From: Actinoplanes sp. KI2
Lineage (GTDB): Bacteria > Actinomycetota > Actinomycetes > Mycobacteriales > Micromonosporaceae
Reading direction: 5' to 3'
NCBI RefSeq assembly: GCF_025630775.1
Contig: NZ_JAOSZE010000030.1
Coordinates: 62,001-126,000, forward strand
DNA length: 64,000 bases
The notes below the pieces were generated by a model. That model saw only the letters and a program-made list of their open reading frames with translations, searched no databases and was not told the DNA's origin. Below are positions 24,229-32,814 of the stretch, one piece after another. The position numbers and the translations under genes were made by a program. Every line of letters starts with the position of its first letter. Within the stretch, counting starts at the first letter, position 1.

Positions 24229-25320
24229 TCAGCCTGCCTTGGCGTAGACCGCCAGGTAGTCGATTTTCATCTCGCCGCCGGAGACGGTGTCCCCGTTCGG
24301 GCCGCCGCCGAACGCGGCCGGGAAGCCGCCGCCCATCGCCAGGTCGAAGATGATGAAGAACCCATGGTCGACGGCCCTGCTCCAGGTGGTGGCGTCCACC
24401 CGGGTCTGCCTCAGCGTGAAGTAGTTGCGGCCGTCCAGGTACCAGCGGATCTGCTCCGGCGACACGGAACGGTCGATCTCCACGGCGTACGTGTGGAAGC
24501 CGGTCCGGCAGCCGCCGCACGCCTGCTCGCCGCTGCCGAGGCCGGACGACTCGCCGCACGGGCCGCCGGGGTTGACGCCGCAGTGCAGGGTGCCGAAGAC
24601 CGACGAGCGTCCGTTGACGTCCTCGAGGATGTCCACCTCGCCGATCGCCGGCCAGGTGCCGCCGGCGCGCAGGCCGTTGCCGAGCATCCAGAACGCCGGC
24701 CAGTACCCGGCGCCGTTGGACCGGGTGACGTCGGGCTGCCGGATGGACGCCTCCATCCGCACCACGCCGCCCTTGGCCGCGCCGAACGACGCCGACTCGG
24801 TCTCGAAGCGACCGGACGTCCAGCCGCTGCCCGGGTCGGAGCCGCTGTGCAGCGCCCGCAGCACCAGGTGACCCTGCCCGTCGTGGAAGACGTTCCTGGT
24901 GCTGTCGGTCATCGTCTCGATCTCGCCGGTGCCGAACTTGCTGCCCGGCCCGGTGTCGTACCGGTACCTCGACCGGTTCAGCCCGGTCCCGGCCGCGCCG
25001 TCGAACGAGTCGTAGAACGTGGTCGCGAACCCGCCCGGCTTCGTGGTGGTCGCCGGTTTCGCGCGGGCCGCCGGGGACTTCGAGGTTGTGGTGGCGGGCT
25101 TGGCCGCGGATGAGTGCGAAGCGGCCGCACGCGCGGACCCGCTCACGGTGACACGCGGCGCCGGAGCGGCGACCGGCGAGCCGTCGTCGCTCCGGCTGAC
25201 CGCGAACGCGGCGACCGCACCGAGGAGGACGACCACCGCGGCGGCGGCCCCGACGATCGCCGCGCGGGAGACCGGCGCGGCATGCCGCCCACCCGTACCG
25301 GGCGGGCTGGGCTCGTCCAT
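24229..25320 (-). CDS. membrane-anchored or secreted GH16 endo-beta-glucanase-like protein
   Basis: 363 residues. A cytoplasmic Pro/Gly start is followed by one hydrophobic segment (about 22-42, VVVLLGAVAAFAV), a Ser/Ala/Thr/Lys-rich linker, and from about 95 a GH16 domain (FYDSFDGAAGTGLNRSRY). The catalytic motif GEVDILED has the GH16 E-x-D-x-x-E arrangement: nucleophile Glu, assisting Asp, acid/base Glu. It should cleave beta-1,3 or mixed-linked glucans at the cell surface; exact specificity cannot be read. GAGGAG lies 6 bases before the ATG, deciding the start. Two 18-base direct repeats lie just upstream. Confidence 0.9.
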   Translation of the reverse strand: MDEPSPPGTGGRHAAPVSRAAIVGAAAAVVVLLGAVAAFAVSRSDDGSPVAAPAPRVTVSGSARAAASHSSAAKPATTTSKSPAARAKPATTTKPGGFATTFYDSFDGAAGTGLNRSRYRYDTGPGSKFGTGEIETMTDSTRNVFHDGQGHLVLRALHSGSDPGSGWTSGRFETESASFGAAKGGVVRMEASIRQPDVTRSNGAGYWPAFWMLGNGLRAGGTWPAIGEVDILEDVNGRSSVFGTLHCGVNPGGPCGESSGLGSGEQACGGCRTGFHTYAVEIDRSVSPEQIRWYLDGRNYFTLRQTRVDATTWSRAVDHGFFIIFDLAMGGGFPAAFGGGPNGDTVSGGEMKIDYLAVYAKAG

Positions 25321-25331
25321 GTCTCTCCTCG

Positions 25332-25368
25332 CGTCGATGGCCGGGCAAAACGTCGATGGCCGGGCAAA
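25332..25368. repeat. 18-bp direct repeat upstream of the GH16 gene
   Basis: CGTCGATGGCCGGGCAAA occurs at 25332-25349 and again at 25351-25368 (period 19). It lies 12 bases ahead of the GH16 start, within the 5' leader or promoter. It may be a simple duplication or a paired binding site. Confidence 0.8.
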
Positions 25369-25537
25369 GCTAGCCACCGTTGCGGCAAGAACGGCAACCT
25401 TCCCGACCGTTTTTCCAAGATCTGCACCGCGCCGGAGAAAACCGTTACGGCTCTTCGTGGGACCGCTTTCCCGCTGCTTAGCAGGGTCTTAAGCAGAAGA
25501 TCCACGAACCCGGGTTCCGCTCCGCGGGCCGACCCGC

Positions 25538-25570
25538 TAGCCTGCTGTCAGTTAGGTGAGGCTAACCTTA
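25538..25570 (+). promoter_or_regulatory. promoter with iron box (DmdR1/IdeR type) for the siderophore operon
   Basis: TTAGGTGAGGCTAACCTTA (25552-25570) closely matches the 19-base actinobacterial iron box TTAGGTTAGGCTAACCTAA. A TAGCCT -10 box sits at 25538-25543, so the box covers the expected transcription start and directly abuts the GGAGG ribosome binding site (25571-25575). An Fe(II)-loaded DtxR-family repressor would block transcription when iron is sufficient. Confidence 0.9.
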
Positions 25571-25592
25571 GGAGGCGGCCTTGGAGGGATCC

Positions 25593-27020
25593 GTGTCCCC
25601 GCATCTGTTCTCGGGGTCCACTCTGGACGCGTACACGTCCGCGGTCTGGCACGCGTCGGCGCTGCTCGCCGACCGGGTCAAGGCGGTGCGGCAGCCGTAT
25701 TCCGGCGCGTCCGTCGCGGACCTGCGGGACCAGGTCGACGCCGTGGACCTGGACCGCCCGCTGGGCGACACCGGGGCGGCGCTGCACGAGGTCGCCCGGC
25801 TGTACCTGGACAACGCCGTCTGGTTCCACGAGCCGACCTACGTGGCCCACCTGAACTGCCCGGTGGCCATCCCCGCGCTCAGCGCCGAGGTGCTGATCGC
25901 CGCGGTCAACTCGTCGGTGGACACCTGGGATCAGAGCACGGCGGGCACGCTGATCGAGCAGCGCCTGATCGACTGGACGGCCGGCCGGATCGGCTTCGGC
26001 CCGGGCGCGGACGGCGTCTTCACCAGCGGCGGCACCCAGTCCAACCTCCAGGCGCTCCTGCTGGCCAGGGAGGAGACGCGCGGGGGAAAGATCTTCGCGA
26101 CCGCCGAGAGCCACTTCAGCGTCGGCAAGTCGGCCGGCATCCTCGGCCTGGCGCGCGACGCGGTGGTCGGCGTCGCGACCGACGGCGACGGGCGGATGGA
26201 TCCGGTCGCGCTGGCCGCCGCCATCGAGGAGGCGGGCGGCGTCCCGATGGCCGTCGTCGCCACCGCCGGCACCACCGACCTCGGCCGGATCGACCCGATC
26301 GACGCCATCGCCGACGTCTGCGAACGGCACAACGTCTGGCTGCACGTCGACGCCGCGTACGGCTGTGGCCTGCTGGCCTCGCGGCGCCGCCGGCACCTGC
26401 TCGACGGCATCGAGCGGGCCGACTCGGTGACCGTGGACTTCCACAAGAGCTTCTTCCAGCCGGTCAGCTCCAGCGCGATCGTGGTACGCCGGGGCGAGAC
26501 GCTGCGCCGGATCGCGGTGCACGCCGACTACCTGAATCCGCGCACCGCGACCGTGCCCAACCAGGTGGACAAGAGCCTGCAGACCACCCGGCGGCTGGAC
26601 GCGCTCAAGCTCTGGATGACGCTGCGCACGCTGGGCTCGGACCGGATCGGCGAGATGTTCGACGCGGTGGTCGACCGGGCCCACGAGGCCTACCTCCACC
26701 TGCTCGACGACCCGGATTTCGAGGCGCTGACCGCGCCGACGCTGAGCACGCTGCTGTTCCGTTTCCGACCGGCCGGGCTGAGCGTGACCGACTGCGACGA
26801 GCTGATGCCCCGGCTGCGGCAGCGGCTGTTCCACGGCGGCCGGGCGATCGTGGCGGGTACGAAGATCGGCGGCCACTACTGGCTGAAGTTCACCCTGCTC
26901 AACCCGAACACCACGATGGACGACCTGCGCGACGTGCTGGACCTGATCCGGGAGATCGGCCGGGACATGACCGGCCCCGCGACAAAAGATCCCGTGGCAA
27001 ATGCGGCGGTGCTGGCCTGA
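25593..27020 (+). CDS. desA: PLP-dependent decarboxylase of siderophore synthesis (DesA-like)
   Basis: 475 residues. It has the DesA pattern: YVAHLNCPVAIPALSAEVLIAAVNSSVDTWDQS, GVFTSGGTQSNLQALLLAREE and WLHVDAAYGCG. The PLP lysine lies in VDFHKSFFQPVSSSAIV. DesA makes cadaverine from lysine as the first step of desferrioxamine synthesis. GTG 25593 (MSPHLF) aligns with known DesA starts and has GGAGGG upstream. A TTG at 25581 directly behind GGAGG is the alternative. It is the first gene of the iron-box-controlled operon; its TGA shares one base with the next ATG. Confidence 0.92.
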   Translation: MSPHLFSGSTLDAYTSAVWHASALLADRVKAVRQPYSGASVADLRDQVDAVDLDRPLGDTGAALHEVARLYLDNAVWFHEPTYVAHLNCPVAIPALSAEVLIAAVNSSVDTWDQSTAGTLIEQRLIDWTAGRIGFGPGADGVFTSGGTQSNLQALLLAREETRGGKIFATAESHFSVGKSAGILGLARDAVVGVATDGDGRMDPVALAAAIEEAGGVPMAVVATAGTTDLGRIDPIDAIADVCERHNVWLHVDAAYGCGLLASRRRRHLLDGIERADSVTVDFHKSFFQPVSSSAIVVRRGETLRRIAVHADYLNPRTATVPNQVDKSLQTTRRLDALKLWMTLRTLGSDRIGEMFDAVVDRAHEAYLHLLDDPDFEALTAPTLSTLLFRFRPAGLSVTDCDELMPRLRQRLFHGGRAIVAGTKIGGHYWLKFTLLNPNTTMDDLRDVLDLIREIGRDMTGPATKDPVANAAVLA

Positions 27021-28300
27021 TGCGTACGCACGACTTCGCCGCGATCGGCGTCGGCCCGTTCAACCTCGGGCTCGCCGCGCTCACCGCCGACCTGCCCGGC
27101 CTGGACGGTGTCTTCCTCGAGCAGCGCGCCGGCTTCGACTGGCATCCGGGGCTGATGCTCGACGGTGTGACGATCCAGGTCCCGTTCCTCGCCGACCTGG
27201 TCACGATGGCCGACCCGACCTCGCGCTTCTCCTTCCTCAACTACCTCAAGCAGGCCGGCCGGCTGTATCCGTTCTACATCCGGGAGAGCTTCTATCCGCT
27301 GCGCGCCGAGTACAACGCGTACTGCAAGTGGGTCGCGGCCCAACTGCCCGCCATCCGGTGGGGTGCCCGGGTGGAGACGATCACCCACGACGGCGACCAC
27401 TACGAGGTGCACACACCGGGCGAGACTTTCCGCGTACGCAAGCTGGTGTTGGGAATTGGCACTTCGCCCCGGGTTCCGGCGGTGGTGGACCAGGGGCCCT
27501 ACGTGCACAGCGCCGACTATCTGCCGAACAAGCGGCGGCTGCAGGCCCTCGACTCGATCACCGTGGTGGGCAGCGGGCAGAGCGCCGCGGAGATCTACCA
27601 CGACCTGCTCGGCGAGATCGAGACGTACGGGTACCACCTGTCCTGGCTGACCCGGTCGCCGCGGTTCTTCCCGATGGAGTACACCAAGCTGACCCTGGAG
27701 ATGACCTCGCCGGAGTACATCCGGTACCACCACGGCCTGCCGCTGCGCACCCGCGACCGGCTCGGCCGCGAGCAGCGCAACCTCTACAAGGGAATCAGCG
27801 GCAACCTGGTCGACGCCATCTACGAGACGCTCTACACCAAGAGCCTGGCCGGTCCGGTGCCGACCACCCTCTTGACCGGCGCCGAGCTGGAAGGGGTGAT
27901 CTGGGACGAAGAGAAGTACACGCTGGCGCTGCACCACGCCGAACAGGGCCGCTCGTTCACCGCCACCACCCAGGGCCTGGTGCTGGCCACCGGGTACGCG
28001 CCGCGGGTGCCGGCCTTCCTCGACCCGGTGCGCGACCGGATCCGGTGGGACGAACGCGGGCGCTTCGACGTCGCCGTCGACTACTCCGTCGATCACCAAG
28101 GCACCGAGATCTTCGTGCAGAACGCGGAGGAGCACACGCACAGCCTGACCGCCCCCGACCTGGGTATGGGCGCCTACCGCAACTCAGTGATCATCAAGGC
28201 GCTTACCGGTCGCGAGGTCTACCCGATCGAGGACCGGATCGCGTTCCAGCAGTTCGGCGCGCCGACCGCCGACCTTTCCCGGGCCCTGGTGACCTCATGA
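27020..28300 (+). CDS. desB: lysine/cadaverine N-hydroxylase (DesB-like flavin monooxygenase)
   Basis: 426 residues. The FAD site is AAIGVGPFNLGLAALTADL (residues 7-25), the NADPH site is ITVVGSGQSAAEIYHDLLGEI, and the closing motif is LVLATGYAPRVPAFL. HPGLMLDGVTIQVPFLADLV and FSFLNYLKQAGRLYPFY are signatures of the IucD/PvdA/DesB group. It should hydroxylate the amino group of cadaverine using FAD, NADPH and O2. Its ATG overlaps the desA stop (TGATG), and its own TGA overlaps the next ATG (ATGA). Confidence 0.93.
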   Translation: MRTHDFAAIGVGPFNLGLAALTADLPGLDGVFLEQRAGFDWHPGLMLDGVTIQVPFLADLVTMADPTSRFSFLNYLKQAGRLYPFYIRESFYPLRAEYNAYCKWVAAQLPAIRWGARVETITHDGDHYEVHTPGETFRVRKLVLGIGTSPRVPAVVDQGPYVHSADYLPNKRRLQALDSITVVGSGQSAAEIYHDLLGEIETYGYHLSWLTRSPRFFPMEYTKLTLEMTSPEYIRYHHGLPLRTRDRLGREQRNLYKGISGNLVDAIYETLYTKSLAGPVPTTLLTGAELEGVIWDEEKYTLALHHAEQGRSFTATTQGLVLATGYAPRVPAFLDPVRDRIRWDERGRFDVAVDYSVDHQGTEIFVQNAEEHTHSLTAPDLGMGAYRNSVIIKALTGREVYPIEDRIAFQQFGAPTADLSRALVTS

Positions 28301-30501
28301 GACTCGTACCGCTGGATCTTGATCGCGACCTGGACCGGCTGCACGCGTGGGTGACCCACCCGCGCTCGCATTTCTGGGGCCTGCAAGGAGCAACCCCTTC
28401 CCGGGTACGGGAGGAGTACGCCCGAATCGCCGCCAACCCGCATCACCACGCGTGGCTCGGTCGCGACATCGATGGCACTCCCCTGTTCCTGGCCGAAACC
28501 TACGACCCCGCACACAGCGACCTGGCCGAGCACTATCCGGTGCAGCCCGGGGATCTCGGCATGCACGTGCTGGTCGCGCCGCCCACCACGCCGCGGTCCG
28601 GGGTGACCTCGGCGGTGATGCGCGCGGTGCTGGACTTCTGCTTCGCCGACCCGCGGATCGAGCGGGTGGTGGTCGAGCCGGACGTGCGCAACGCGGCGAT
28701 CGCCCGGAAGAACGCCGAGGTGGGCTTCGTCGAGGAGCGGCAGATCCGGCTGGCCGGCAAGGTGGCCCGGCTCAGCTTCTGCACCCGCGGCGGGTACGAG
28801 ATGAGCACGCCGCACCTGAACCCGGCCGCGATCGAGTACGCGCACCGCAGGCTGATCGCCAAGGCCCTCGCCGAGTTCCGCCACGAGCGATTGATCTCGT
28901 TCCGGGAGGAGGGCGACGGCTTCCGGTTCGGGGAGATCACGTTCCGGGCCCGGCGGTTCGCGATGGAGCACTGGGTGGTCGACCCGGACTCGCTGCGCGG
29001 CCCGCTGGACGCGCTGGACCTGATCACCGGGATGCGGGAGTCCCTCGGCATCCCGGAGAAGCTGCTCGGCACGTACCTCGAGGAGATCTCGGCGACGCTG
29101 GCCGGCACCGCCTGGAAGCACCACCACCGGCGGGAGACCGCCGAGGAGCTGGTGCACGCCGACTTCCCGACGATCGAGGCGGCGATGACCGAGGGCCACC
29201 CCGGCTTCGTCGCCAACAACGGGCGGATCGGCTTCGGGCTGCGCGACCACGAGACGTACGCACCGGAGGCCGGTCGGCCGGTGCGGCTGCGGTGGGTGGC
29301 TCTTTTGCGCAGCGAAAGCCTCTTCGTGTCGTCCCAGCCGGAAGTGGATCACTATCTGGCCGAGCTGGGCGCCGAGACGCTCGACCGGTTCGAGCGGCGG
29401 TTGCGGGACCTGGGGCTGGACCCGGCCGACTACCGATATCTGCCGGTGCACCCGTGGCAGTGGGAGCACAAGATCGCCGTCACCTTCGCGCCGGACGTGG
29501 CCCGGCGGGCGATCGTGCCGCTCGGCGAGGGTCCGGACCGGTACCGGGCGCAGCAGTCGATCCGGACCTTCTTCAACGTGGACCGGCCGACGCGGCACTA
29601 TGTGAAGACCGCGATCGCCGTGCAGAACATGGGGTTCCTGCGCGGGTTGTCGCCCAGGTACATGCGGGCCACGCCGCCGATCAACGAGTGGGTGGCCGGA
29701 CTGGTCGAGGGCGACGACGAGCTGCGGGACTGCGGCTTCGGGGTGCTGCGGGAGCTGGCGTCGATCGGGTACACCGGGGACGCGTACCACCGGGGCGGGA
29801 CGCCCTCGGCGTACACGAAAATGCTCGCCGCTCTTTGGCGCGAAAGCCCGGTGCCCAGGCTCGCCCCGGGTGAGCGACTGGCCACCATGGCCAGCCTGCT
29901 GCACCGGGACCGGCACGGGGACGCGCTGGTCACCGCCCTGATCAAGGCGTCCAGGGTGGCGCCGGCCGAGTGGGTCGCCGCCTACCTGCGCGCGTATCTG
30001 CGGCCGATCGTCCACTGCCTGCTGGCGCACGACCTGGCGTTCATGCCGCACGGCGAGAACCTGATCCTCGTGCTGGCGGACCACGTGCCACGCCGGGTGT
30101 TCATGAAGGACATCGGCGAGGAGGTGGCGGTGATGAACGACCAGCCGCTGCCGCCCGAGGTGGAGCGGATCCGGATCGACGTCACCGACGAGATCAAGGA
30201 GCTCGCGCTGTTCACCGACGTGTTCGACGGGTTCCTGCGGCACCTCGCCGGGATCCTCGACATCGACGGGGTGCTGCCGTCGCGGGAATTTTGGGGGCTG
30301 GTGGGCGACTGCGTGCGCGGGCACGCCGAGGACCACCCGTCCCTGGCCGGGCGGCTCGACCTCGTCCGGCCCACCTTCCGGCACTCCTGCCTGAACCGGC
30401 TGCAGCTGCGCAACACGCTGCAGATGGTGGACCTCACCGACCAGGCCGGCTCGCTCATCTTCGCCGGTGAGCTGGACAACCCGATCGCCCGCACCCCATG
30501 A
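28297..30501 (+). CDS. desD: fused acyl-CoA transferase and NIS siderophore synthetase (DesC-DesD)
   Basis: 734 residues in one frame. Residues 1-168 are a DesC/IucB-like acyltransferase (MRLVPLDLDRDLDRLHAWV, HPRSHFWGLQGATPSRV, MHVLVAPPTTPRSGVTSAVM, VEPDVRNAAIARKNAEVGF). It transfers succinyl or acetyl to the hydroxylamine. From Met169 (ATG 28801) it is a complete IucA/IucC-type synthetase of about 566 residues with LPVHPWQWEHKI, QQSIRTFFNV and FMPHGENLILVL, which condenses and cyclises the hydroxamates with ATP. These are usually two genes. The junction sequence GAGATGAGC still looks like an old ATGA overlap, so the fusion may stem from a small indel near the desC end. Confidence 0.9.
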   Translation: MRLVPLDLDRDLDRLHAWVTHPRSHFWGLQGATPSRVREEYARIAANPHHHAWLGRDIDGTPLFLAETYDPAHSDLAEHYPVQPGDLGMHVLVAPPTTPRSGVTSAVMRAVLDFCFADPRIERVVVEPDVRNAAIARKNAEVGFVEERQIRLAGKVARLSFCTRGGYEMSTPHLNPAAIEYAHRRLIAKALAEFRHERLISFREEGDGFRFGEITFRARRFAMEHWVVDPDSLRGPLDALDLITGMRESLGIPEKLLGTYLEEISATLAGTAWKHHHRRETAEELVHADFPTIEAAMTEGHPGFVANNGRIGFGLRDHETYAPEAGRPVRLRWVALLRSESLFVSSQPEVDHYLAELGAETLDRFERRLRDLGLDPADYRYLPVHPWQWEHKIAVTFAPDVARRAIVPLGEGPDRYRAQQSIRTFFNVDRPTRHYVKTAIAVQNMGFLRGLSPRYMRATPPINEWVAGLVEGDDELRDCGFGVLRELASIGYTGDAYHRGGTPSAYTKMLAALWRESPVPRLAPGERLATMASLLHRDRHGDALVTALIKASRVAPAEWVAAYLRAYLRPIVHCLLAHDLAFMPHGENLILVLADHVPRRVFMKDIGEEVAVMNDQPLPPEVERIRIDVTDEIKELALFTDVFDGFLRHLAGILDIDGVLPSREFWGLVGDCVRGHAEDHPSLAGRLDLVRPTFRHSCLNRLQLRNTLQMVDLTDQAGSLIFAGELDNPIARTP

Positions 30502-32795
30502 GCGTGCGACGGGACGCGTACGGGATCCCGCACCTGCGGGCCGGCTCGGTCGACGAGCTGGCCTACCTGCAGGGGCGGGTGACCGCCGAGGACCGTGGGC
30601 AGCAGATCGAGGTTGAACGGCGCCGCTCCGAGGGGCTGCTGGCTGAGATCGCCGGTCCCCCCGAGCTGCCATGGGATCGTTTTGCTCGGCGGGTCCGGCT
30701 CGACGACACCGCCCGGCGCTGCTTCGACACGCTCGACACCGGGACGAAGAGCTGGCTGCGGGCGTACACCGAAGGAGTCCGGGCCGGCGGCGTCGAGTGG
30801 CAGCCGTGGTCGTCGCTCGGCGTCTTCCAGGTGCAGCACATCCTGTTCGGCACGTTCCCGACCAAGATGTGGCGCGCGCACGTCGAGCGCACGCTCGGCC
30901 CGTCCGCCTGCGACTGGTTCGCGATCGAGGGGCCGTCCGCCTCGGGCAGCAACGCCTGGGCGGTGCCCGGCCTGATCGCCGGCGACCCGCACCGGCTGCT
31001 CGAACTGCCCGGGGTCTACCAGCAGATCCGGCTGGAGTGCCCGGAGTTCGACGTGGCCGGGCTGACCTTCCCGGGCGTGCCCGGCGTGCAGCACTTCGGG
31101 CACGCCGGCGGGGTGGCCTGGGCGGTCACCAACGCGATGGCCGACTACCAGGACCTCTACCGCGAACAGCTGCGGCGGACCGAGACCGGCGTCGAAGCCC
31201 TGGGTCCCTCCGGCTGGGAGCCTGCCTTCCGGTCCTCGGAAACCATCCCGGTACGCGGTGCTGCCCCGGTGGTCGTGGAGATCGTCGAGACCGCCCGGGG
31301 CCCGATCATCGACGGCAACCTGAGCCTGCGCACCCCCGCGCGCGCCGCCTCCGATCTGGGCTTCGGCGCTCTGTTGCCGCTGCTGCGCGCGAAGACCGCC
31401 GACGACGTGGCCGACGCCCTGGCCGGCTGGGTCGAGCCGGTCAACAGCGTCCTGGTCGCCGACTCCACCGGCCGGGTGCTGCAGCTGGCGGCCGGCCGGG
31501 TGCCGGTCCGCGACGACCGCAACCGGCGCGTGCCGGTCCCGGCCTGGAAGTCCCGGCACGCGTGGCGGGACGGCTGGGCGCCGATGGCCCGCACCGAGGT
31601 GACCAGCGCCGTCAACGCCAACGACCGGCGCCCCGACACCGCACCGCACGGCGTCGACTTCTCGCCACCGGGCCGGGCCCGGCGGATCCGCGAGCTGCTG
31701 GACTCCGGCGCCTCGCCGGAGCGCATCCAGATGGACACGGCGATGCCCGCCGACACTCTCTCCTCCGGGCGCCAGAGTGCGCTGGCGCGTGCCCTGTGCG
31801 AGCTGCCGGCACTCGCGCCGCTGTTCTCGCCTTCCCGCCACGACCCGCTGTTCGCGCCCTGGACCGACCCGCGCGTCCGAATCGGGCTGTCCGTCGACGG
31901 CGTGCTGGCCGGGCTCGGGCTGGACCCGTCCGACCTGGTGCCGGAGCCGGGGCCGGCGTCGCGGTGGGGCGCCCGGCACCGGCTGCATCCGATCGTGCTG
32001 CCCGGCCTGACCGCCTCGGTTCCGCGCGTCGAACTGTCCGGCTCGACCGATTCGGTGCTGTGCACGGCGAGCATCCCCGGCGTCAGCGACGAGTGCTGGC
32101 GCGGCCCGGTCGCCCGCTACGTCTGGGACCTCACCGACCGCCGGCGCAGCCGCTGGATCGTGCCGTTCGGCGCCTCCGGCTCGCCCGGCTCCGCGCACTT
32201 CCTCGACCAGTTGCCGCACTGGTCGGCCGGCTCGCTGATCCCCGTCTTCGAGGAGCAAACCATGATTGTGTACGCCGAGAAACTGCCCGGCCTGGGCGAG
32301 CTGACCCTGGTCCCGCTCGACCCGGCGGCCCACGCTTCCCTGGTGCACGGCTGGGTGATCCGGCCGCGCAACCGGTTCTGGGGCATGGGCGACCACACGG
32401 TCGACCAGGTGCGGGAGATCTACGAGTTCGTCGACGGCCTGCCGACCCACCACGCGTTCCTGATCCGGATCGACGAGGCGCCGATCGGCATCTTCCAGAC
32501 GTACGAGCCGGCCCACGACCCGATCGCCGAGTGTTACGACGTACGGCCGGGCGACTTCGGCATCCACCTCATGCTCGACGGTGGCGACCTGGTCCTGCCG
32601 CACCTGAGCACGGTCGCCATCCCGGCCCTGATCCGGTACGCGTTCGAGGACCCGGCCCACCTCCGGCTGGTCGCCGAGCCCGACATCCGCAACGAGAAGG
32701 CGATCAGCCGGTTCCAGCGGCACGGCTTCGAGCTCGGATCGGAGATCGACCTCGGGCACAAGCGGGCCCGTCTGGGGTTCCTGACCCGCTCCTAG
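30498..32795 (+). CDS. fused penicillin-acylase-like Ntn hydrolase and siderophore acyltransferase
   Basis: 765 residues. Residues 1 to about 588 are a penicillin-amidase-family Ntn hydrolase. The self-cleavage site and nucleophile lie in SASGSNAWAVPG (Gly150/Ser151). HAGGVAWAVTN and NAND motifs are present, and the domain ends HWSAGSLIPVF. No signal peptide or spacer peptide is seen, so it appears cytosolic. Residues 589-765 are a second DesC-like acyltransferase (VIRPRNRFWGMGDHTVDQVREIY, GDFGIHLMLDG, VAEPDIRNEKAISRFQRHGFE). GAGGAG lies before an internal in-frame ATG at 32262, so the acyltransferase may also be made alone. Extended des clusters with separate penicillin-amidase and acyltransferase genes (desG, desH) are known in Streptomyces, as I recall. 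Confidence 0.87.
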   Translation: MSVRRDAYGIPHLRAGSVDELAYLQGRVTAEDRGQQIEVERRRSEGLLAEIAGPPELPWDRFARRVRLDDTARRCFDTLDTGTKSWLRAYTEGVRAGGVEWQPWSSLGVFQVQHILFGTFPTKMWRAHVERTLGPSACDWFAIEGPSASGSNAWAVPGLIAGDPHRLLELPGVYQQIRLECPEFDVAGLTFPGVPGVQHFGHAGGVAWAVTNAMADYQDLYREQLRRTETGVEALGPSGWEPAFRSSETIPVRGAAPVVVEIVETARGPIIDGNLSLRTPARAASDLGFGALLPLLRAKTADDVADALAGWVEPVNSVLVADSTGRVLQLAAGRVPVRDDRNRRVPVPAWKSRHAWRDGWAPMARTEVTSAVNANDRRPDTAPHGVDFSPPGRARRIRELLDSGASPERIQMDTAMPADTLSSGRQSALARALCELPALAPLFSPSRHDPLFAPWTDPRVRIGLSVDGVLAGLGLDPSDLVPEPGPASRWGARHRLHPIVLPGLTASVPRVELSGSTDSVLCTASIPGVSDECWRGPVARYVWDLTDRRRSRWIVPFGASGSPGSAHFLDQLPHWSAGSLIPVFEEQTMIVYAEKLPGLGELTLVPLDPAAHASLVHGWVIRPRNRFWGMGDHTVDQVREIYEFVDGLPTHHAFLIRIDEAPIGIFQTYEPAHDPIAECYDVRPGDFGIHLMLDGGDLVLPHLSTVAIPALIRYAFEDPAHLRLVAEPDIRNEKAISRFQRHGFELGSEIDLGHKRARLGFLTRS

Positions 32796-32814
32796 TCACG
32801 CCCGGCGGCGCGTG

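Noticed and set aside
29982..32759. Long open frame on the minus strand opposite the siderophore genes
   Set aside because: Codon-position GC bias in this very GC-rich DNA keeps antisense frames open. The translation is low-complexity Arg/Pro/Gly/Val without any family motif, whereas the plus strand encodes clear enzymes.
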